NCBI RefSeq assembly: GCF_000004075.3
Contig: NC_026656.2
Span: 13,640,001-13,704,000 of the forward strand
Direction of reading: 5' to 3'
DNA length: 64,000 nt
Source: Cucumis sativus
Taxonomy: Eukaryota; Streptophyta; Magnoliopsida; Cucurbitales; Cucurbitaceae
The first letter of the stretch is position 1. Every line of letters starts with the position of its first letter. Shown here in pieces: positions 58,691 through 64,000 of this stretch. The notes beneath the pieces are model-generated. The model had not been told where the DNA came from and searched no databases. It worked only from the letters and a program-made list of their open reading frames with translations. A program made the translations under genes and the position numbers.

Positions 58691-61377
58691 CCTTTTGTGC
58701 CATTTCAGATCGTCACTTCAACCCTTTTCCTTAATCGCTTTCCTTTTCTCTCTGTTTTCCGGCGACCAGTAATCGGCGGATTTTTTTTTTCCGGTATGCA
58801 GTTTCCACGGTGACGGCCGCTCCCATCACCCACCGGACATACGGCAACCGGGTAATGTTAACAATGTTCTTTCTTTCTTCTTCATTTTGTGTTATACGTT
58901 TCCCTTTAATTTTCTGTTGCCAATTTTTATATGCATTATTTGTTTTTAGTATTTATTGCTTTGATTATGCTTTGGAAACTCCCCTTGTGTGGTTTAAAAA
59001 AAAAAGCCATTCATGAATAAGGAATAACGATTATATGTTGATTGAGATACAGATCGAGGAGTGAATATCAACTTTGGAGATAGGAGTAAGTTTGATGTGA
59101 TTTTATTAGACATGGAGTATATGTTGTCTGACAAATACAAATCTGGCAGTAAATAGTTTTAAATTAGCCTTCTTGAGTACAACAACGGTGAAAATGGGGT
59201 ATTGGAGCTCTTCGAATAGAACATCTCTTAGCTATAAGGGATCCCATGGTGTGTAGTAGTCTTTGTATTTTGATTTGTTCCGACCCTTTTCTTTTACTAT
59301 CTCAAATATATAGTGATTAAAAACCAGATCTTTACCAAAAAAATTAGGAAAAAACTATTGATGCCCTAATCCTTGAATTAGACTAATTCAGACTAATTCG
59401 CTTATATCAAAATTATGCTTAGTATAAACTAAGTGACCTTGATAAAAGGGTCGATAGGTCATCTTTAATCTATGGGAGCAGTTTTTTAAAAGCCTCCTTA
59501 TTTGTGAGGAAGGGAGGACTTTTCATTAAAGTCGAAGGGTGGGCTTCTTTATAATTGATGGGTTGGGTTTTAATAAAAAAAATTAGGGATAGTTGCAAAT
59601 TTAGCAATTAAATTCAAATTAATTATGTATACAGCACAATTCTAAAAAATTTGCAAATATAGCAAAACTTTTCAAAACTTATCAAATTCTATCAATGATA
59701 TAAGTCTATCACTGATAGATCATGTTGCAAATATTAGTCTATCACTAATATACCATATGAAATCTATAAGCAATACAAGTCTATCAGTGATAGTTTTGCT
59801 ATATTTGCAATTTTTTTAAAATGTTGCTATATCTTTAATTAATATTGCTAAAATAGTCGTCCATTGCAATTTCCCAAAAAAAATTCTTATATAGGTTTTC
59901 TAAATTTTCTAATATTTTATGCCGTGTTTTTTGTTTTTGGTAGAAAAGTAACTTTATGACCTTTTTGTGCACCGCCTAGACTCGAGATGACCATTGCAAG
60001 CCTTGAGCCTGGTGAAGAGACACCCACAAGGAATAAAAAGATTATATGAAAAAAAGTCAAACATTAGGTGGGAAGGGAAGAGATCTATACACATTATTGG
60101 GACGCTTGTAAAAATAGCAAAACAAAAATATGATAATAGAGTTTATGTTGCTACCTTTTCTAAATTGCAAAAGTAGCAAATTTAAAAACCGATAATCCTC
60201 TACTAACTTGTTAGTTGTCCCATTTATTTGAACTACCTTAGTAGCCATAGTCTTTTTAGAAAATAATAAATGATTGACCATTTGTGTCGTTCAAGTTCTT
60301 CCACTTTATTTATGTGCTAAAAAACATTTTCAATCTCAAAAAGGTCAATAATTTCTTTTCAATTTACTTCTTGGTAATCAATAATAATTCAACACTTGAT
60401 TTTAATGTCCAATTATACACACTATTTCATGTCAAATTTGACAATATTCTCAATTAAAAGTGATCTCATAAAAGATGGAGAGAAAACTCCAATGATAAAC
60501 CATTTTTTTTATTATGAATAAAAAATTATCAATACAAGAAGCTAATTTCTCTATTTATAGAGAATTAGAAAGCAAACTAATCAAAGTAACTAATCATAAT
60601 CATAATAAACCTCGGGAACTAATTCTAATCTATCTATATATAACTAATCCTAATCCTAATCAAACTTTGGCATCACCTTTTCCGTTAGAAAATACTCTAA
60701 GCAAGACGACCTCTGCTTGCTTGATTTATTGCACTCAGTCAGTTGCTTATTGCTCCAACTTGGGAGTAGGGGCTTTAGAGCCTTTTTCCGACCGAAGGCT
60801 GCTATGCTAATTGGAGCGCTCCCGCGCTTGACTAATAGTATCGACAAGTTAAAGAAATTTTATCAAGATCTTATAAATCTACAACTCTCCTTAGTGAGTG
60901 AGACTATGCCAAGATCTAGAGAATTTGCCAAAGAGCCTTCTTCTAAATAGACTAATCACAATTTTCAAATGATACATGGATTAATTCCCTCCGTTGCCAC
61001 TTGGGTTTGAAAATGGAACCATAAAGCTCAATTAGTCATGTTGTCAAAAAAAAAAAAACAAAGTTGTGATCCAATGATTTTGAGATAACATGTTAGAACA
61101 TCTCACATCAGAAAAATACAGAGAACTCACCCTCTTTACCAGATATATAGGTTATTCACTCAAAGAAATAACAAATACCCAAAATTTAAAAAATGTAGAG
61201 TAGATCTTTTGTAATTTTTTTAAAATGTGACGGTTGGCTTAAATTTATAAATTTATGAATTGAAAATAATGTGTATTCCAAATTAATAAATATTAACTAT
61301 TGTGGCAGGGTAGGGCAAGATGGAAGCTAATATTTATGATCTTAAGGTGCCTCTAAATTCAAGGGACCTCGATTATG
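58691..61377 (+). CDS. Probable 5' end of an unidentified plus-strand gene
   Basis: A CT-rich, then GC-rich stretch at about 58691-58850 looks like a first exon, ending CAACCGG|GTAATG, with a short upstream ORF (MQFPR). The next likely exon is 61310-61377. It follows a TGTGGCAG acceptor and carries ATG at 61321, encoding MEANIYDLKVPLNSRDLDY, then GTAAGTC. The 57-nt coding part is in frame up to the donor. I found no certain third exon before 64000, so the gene either continues beyond the window through large AT-rich introns or is truncated. The 19 residues do not identify a family for me. The exon chain is inferred. Confidence 0.4.
59586..59875. mobile_element. 290-bp AT-rich inverted-repeat element (probable Mutator-like MITE)
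   Basis: The left end is GGGATAGTTGCAAATTTAGC and the right end, reversed, is GGGAAATTGCAATGG. About 60-85 bp inside each end lies AAAATTTGCAAATATAGCAA or its close inverse TTGCTATATTTGCAATTTTT. The centre has repeated CTATCACTGATAGA and CTATCAGTGATAG. AAAAAAAATT flanks both sides, which would be a 9-10-bp target duplication of the Mutator type, though the low complexity makes this weak. There is no ORF. Related sequences occur elsewhere in the window. Confidence 0.55.
59876..61309. other. Intronic or intergenic sequence with a possible LTR remnant
   Basis: If the flanking exons are real, this is intron. At 60480-60960 a less AT-rich patch on the minus strand includes CTCTATAAATAGAG (TATA-box-like palindrome) followed by TTGTATTGATAATTTTT, resembling the promoter and start region of a plant LTR. 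Short frames there match nothing I recognise. A poly(A) run is at about 61046. Confidence 0.3.
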
Positions 61378-61614
61378 TAAGTCATTAGCCTTAATTAATT
61401 CGTTTTACTTGCTTCATTTAAAATTTTCATTTGCTTGATTAAAGGATAATACTACCTTTTAAAATGAAATTTGAAGGGTTTTTTCAAAGATAGAACAGAG
61501 CGAAAAAATATTTACATTGTATAGGACAATTTTGAAAAAGAAAAAAGTTTACATGTCCATAACATGAAATAACAAAAATACCCCTCGATTAATCGGTCAC
61601 CCGTGTGAAAAAAA

Positions 61615-61745
61615 TGATTTTGTACTTCGTCTAAACGATCTTGTACCCCTCGTATCGAGTCTAAACAAATCTTGTATCCAGTTTGAATGATCTTGTACCC
61701 AGTGTAAACGATCTTGTACCCTTATACCCCGTCTAAATGATCTTA
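61615..61745. repeat. Short tandem repeat of a CTAAACGATCTTGTACCC-like unit
   Basis: GTCTAAACGATCTTGTACCC, GTCTAAACAAATCTTGTATCC, TTTGAATGATCTTGTACCC, GTGTAAACGATCTTGTACCC and GTCTAAATGATCTTATATC follow one another with a period of about 20-28 bases. Confidence 0.75.
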
Positions 61746-62649
61746 TATCAAATTTAAACTATCAATTAGTGATAGTGGTCTATTTGAGATAAACAATTGA
61801 TCTTTTAAATATTGGTATTAGATCCTGTACCAATAAGAAAAAAAAGATGAGAGATGATGAAGAAGAAAGACATTATGGAAGAGGAAATGAACGGATCACA
61901 AACAAGAAGAAGTATGAATATAAAGAAGGAAAAGTGAAAAATGAATAATATTAAGAAACTAATAATATGAATAGGAGAAGAATAAATAGCACCGAAGAAG
62001 AAAAAAAAGAAGTGAAGTAAAGAATGATCTTGCAATATTAAAAAACAATAAACTGATCGTAAATATCTTTGGATTTTGTTACATAATAAATTAAAGGATT
62101 AACCTTATAATATAATTACGATGATCATATAATTTGAAAATATATCACTTAAAAAATTGAAAATATAAGAACGAAAGCTCTTAGAAGTTTCACAACGAGC
62201 TAAACCGTGAGCTTCGTATAAAAATGACGGTGATATGGTACAAATAAGTAATTATTTTTTAAGTCTTAAAATGCACATTGAGCCTCAAATTTACACAAAA
62301 TTAAGACCGAGAATATTTTTAGTTTGAAGTATTTAATTTGAGATAATACATATATATTTCTTTAATTGTATGAGATTCGGTTAATTTAACGTGAGAATAC
62401 GTATTTATTTTTTAAAATTATAAATATTTAGTTTATTTTTTCTTTCTCATATAAATTATATTTTATCTTTTTTTTTTGTCATTATTATATGATTTTTTAT
62501 CGGACCTTTTTCCTTATTTTTCATTCCTATGTTTTTATATTTATGGAGTTTTGTACAAATGTATATCATGTTTATATCATATGTAATTACAACAATTATA
62601 GATTTTGTGTAATTTACATAACAATAGAATATATATTTTACGTACTTTC

Positions 62650-62812
62650 TCATATGTATACATATATATATATATATATATATATTTTTAATTATTTTAC
62701 ATATATATATATGTATATTTAATTATTTTACATATGCATACATATACATACATATGTATGTATATGTATCTATACATATACATACATATGTATGTATGTA
62801 TGTATATATAAT
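62650..62812. repeat. Compound TA / TACATA microsatellite
   Basis: It contains TA runs, two copies of TTTAATTATTTTACATAT, and nested palindromes around TACATATGTA and GTATGTATAC-type units. Confidence 0.85.
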
Positions 62813-63155
62813 AAACAGTTGTAATAGTGTTTTATATAAAACCTAATATATAACAAAACAACATGTAAACAGATCTATAATATGTTTGAGTATGTAACGA
62901 ATAAATATGTAAATCGATCCCAACTTTATATACTATGTAAAATTATGAAATAATCTTTAAATATATGAATAACATCGAAATGAAAAACAATAAATTGATG
63001 GCAATACTCTTTTGTTGAAAGATGGTAGATAAATATTTGTTAATTAAATTCAATTAATAACTTTTCCTAATTGTATGGCATATATATACCATAATTAGTT
63101 AAGATAAATCATAAATGCAATCAAACAAATTAAATATAAAAATATATTAAATAAA

Positions 63156-63316
63156 GGAGAATTTTCAAAAATAGCAAATTTTACCGAATATTTACAACTT
63201 ATAGCAAATACATTGATAGTCATTGATATACTATAATCACTAACATATATAATTCAAAATCTTGCTATAGCTGGTAAATATTTTAATTTATTTTGCTATT
63301 TTTAAAAGTCTTTTAA
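63156..63316. mobile_element. AT-rich inverted-repeat element flanked by a ~32-bp direct duplication
   Basis: The ends are TTTTCAAAAATAGCAAATTT and, inverted, TTTTGCTATTTTTAAAAG, with ATTGATAGTCATTGATATAC in the centre, like the 59.6-kb element. The sequence just before (63124-63155) and just after (63317-63348) is almost the same 32 bases, AAACAAATTAAATATAAAAA then (C/T)ATATTAAATAA-like. Confidence 0.5.
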
Positions 63317-63925
63317 ATAAACAAATTAAATATAAAAACATATTAAATAATTAATAGTTCAAATATATTTTTAATATCTATAATAAATGCAATCTAAAAT
63401 ATTTATGGTAAATAAATATAATAATTTCTTATAAATCTTTTATTTTAACTCAATGATAAGGTCAAATTCGTCTTAAAAAATTGTTAAATCTTATTAATAA
63501 AAATAATTGAGAATTTAAGACATTCGTGAAACGAATATTGTAGTCATCCTTCTAATTTTTTCTAGATGTATACGCATATGTGCGTATATCTACCCGGCCT
63601 GTTTTTTTTTTTTTTTGTGTGGAGTTGTTGTTTGAATTGATTAAAAATATATTTGGTTGCATCCAAAACTATTTGCCAATTATAAAGAAAAATCTAACTC
63701 CAACCTTAGGTAAGAACTCTAAAAATTTATTATTTTGTCCTCTTATGCCGTTCACTATAATATGATAGTTAGGAATCTATGGTCGATAATTCTATATTAT
63801 CTATTACTATTAGAGTACTCCTAAGTATTGATAGACTTAACATTCATAAACTTTATTATTATTAGAATTTAGAGTCTCTAGAAAGGTGAAAAGACTCACT
63901 CAACTTTCATAAACATGCAAGCGTG

Positions 63926-64000
63926 ATGAGCTTTGTTTCTCGGCTCTTGCTCCTCGCTTCAGCTTCTTCCTTCTCCTTTCTTCAATTTGCAAAACAAGAC
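63926..64000 (+). CDS. Possible gene start cut by the window edge
   Basis: ATG at 63926 opens MSFVSRLLLLASASSFSFLQ and runs off the window in frame. A positive residue followed by a Leu/Ala/Ser stretch could be a signal or transit peptide. Composition is less AT-rich than the sequence just upstream. An upstream ATG at 63914 opens only three codons. Only 25 codons are visible, so this is tentative. Confidence 0.3.
   Translation, partial: MSFVSRLLLLASASSFSFLQFAKQD

Larger units (their letters stand above)
61378..63925. other. AT-rich sequence, no gene seen
   Basis: Possible intron of the 58.7-kb gene or an intergenic stretch. It holds short CTTGTACCC-containing repeats (61615-61740), a compound TA/TACATA microsatellite (62650-62812) and an AT-rich inverted-repeat element (63156-63316). 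Confidence 0.4.

Noticed and set aside
62456..62722. Frames of 65 and 77 codons on opposite strands
   Set aside because: Tyr/Ile/Thr repeats come from the TA microsatellite.
1..64000. tRNA, rRNA, viral-insertion or organelle-derived segments
   Set aside because: I saw no tRNA T-loop/anticodon arrangement, no rRNA, no pararetroviral polyprotein motif and no recognisable plastid or mitochondrial gene. A tRNAscan and organelle search would be needed to exclude small ones.

Overview
This window is a stretch of an AT-rich higher-plant nuclear genome. Genes are intron-rich with GT-AG junctions, two AP2/ERF transcription factors are present, one with a miR172 target site, and there is a plant-specific filament-like protein gene and telomere-type CCCTAAA repeats. 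The coding sequences look like a core eudicot. My impression is Cucurbitaceae, but the sequence alone does not prove it. Layout: 1-330 may hold the 5' end of a reverse-strand gene. About 982-5280 is a 4.3-kb degenerate telomere-like array built mostly from CCCTAAG and CCCTAAAAG units. It cuts off a reverse-strand UDP-glycosyltransferase fragment at 5281-5474. 6381-7853 is a 1.47-kb non-autonomous Harbinger-type transposon with clear terminal inverted repeats and a TAA target duplication. 9069-9878 (minus) is a two-exon gene for a 57-residue protein. 10945-13644 (plus) is a seven-exon gene for a chloroplast PRXL2/AAED1 thioredoxin-like protein, preceded by a duplicated heat-shock-element-like sequence. 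15481-15960 (plus) is an intronless ERF/DREB repressor-type gene. 24669-27809 (plus) is a ten-exon AP2/TOE3-type gene with a miR172 site. 30374-32068 (minus) encodes the ribosome-biogenesis WD40 protein UTP18, with a long 5'-leader intron and a telo-box at the likely promoter. 46263-50888 (plus) encodes a filament-like plant protein of 1088 residues. 52364-57609 (minus) is a ten-exon gene for a 316-residue, probably chloroplast protein of a conserved family. One of its introns carries a young 1,350-bp LTR retroelement (two identical 150-bp LTRs, 5-bp target duplication) inserted 8 bp from the 5' splice site. 58.7-61.4 kb appears to hold the 5' end of another plus-strand gene, and a possible gene start lies at the right edge. 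Long intergenic stretches (16-24 kb, 34-45 kb) are AT-rich. They contain microsatellites, relics of at least one LTR family, and several copies of a short AT-rich inverted-repeat element. The genes are functionally unrelated and each appears to be an independent transcription unit. The best candidates for something new are the telomere-like array fused to a broken glycosyltransferase, the splice-site-proximal retroelement with a strong leader hairpin, and the dispersed inverted-repeat family. I found no CRISPR, operon or prokaryote-type system. Exon coordinates for genes without a long single ORF were assembled by eye from splice consensus, reading frame and protein continuity, and have not been checked against transcripts.
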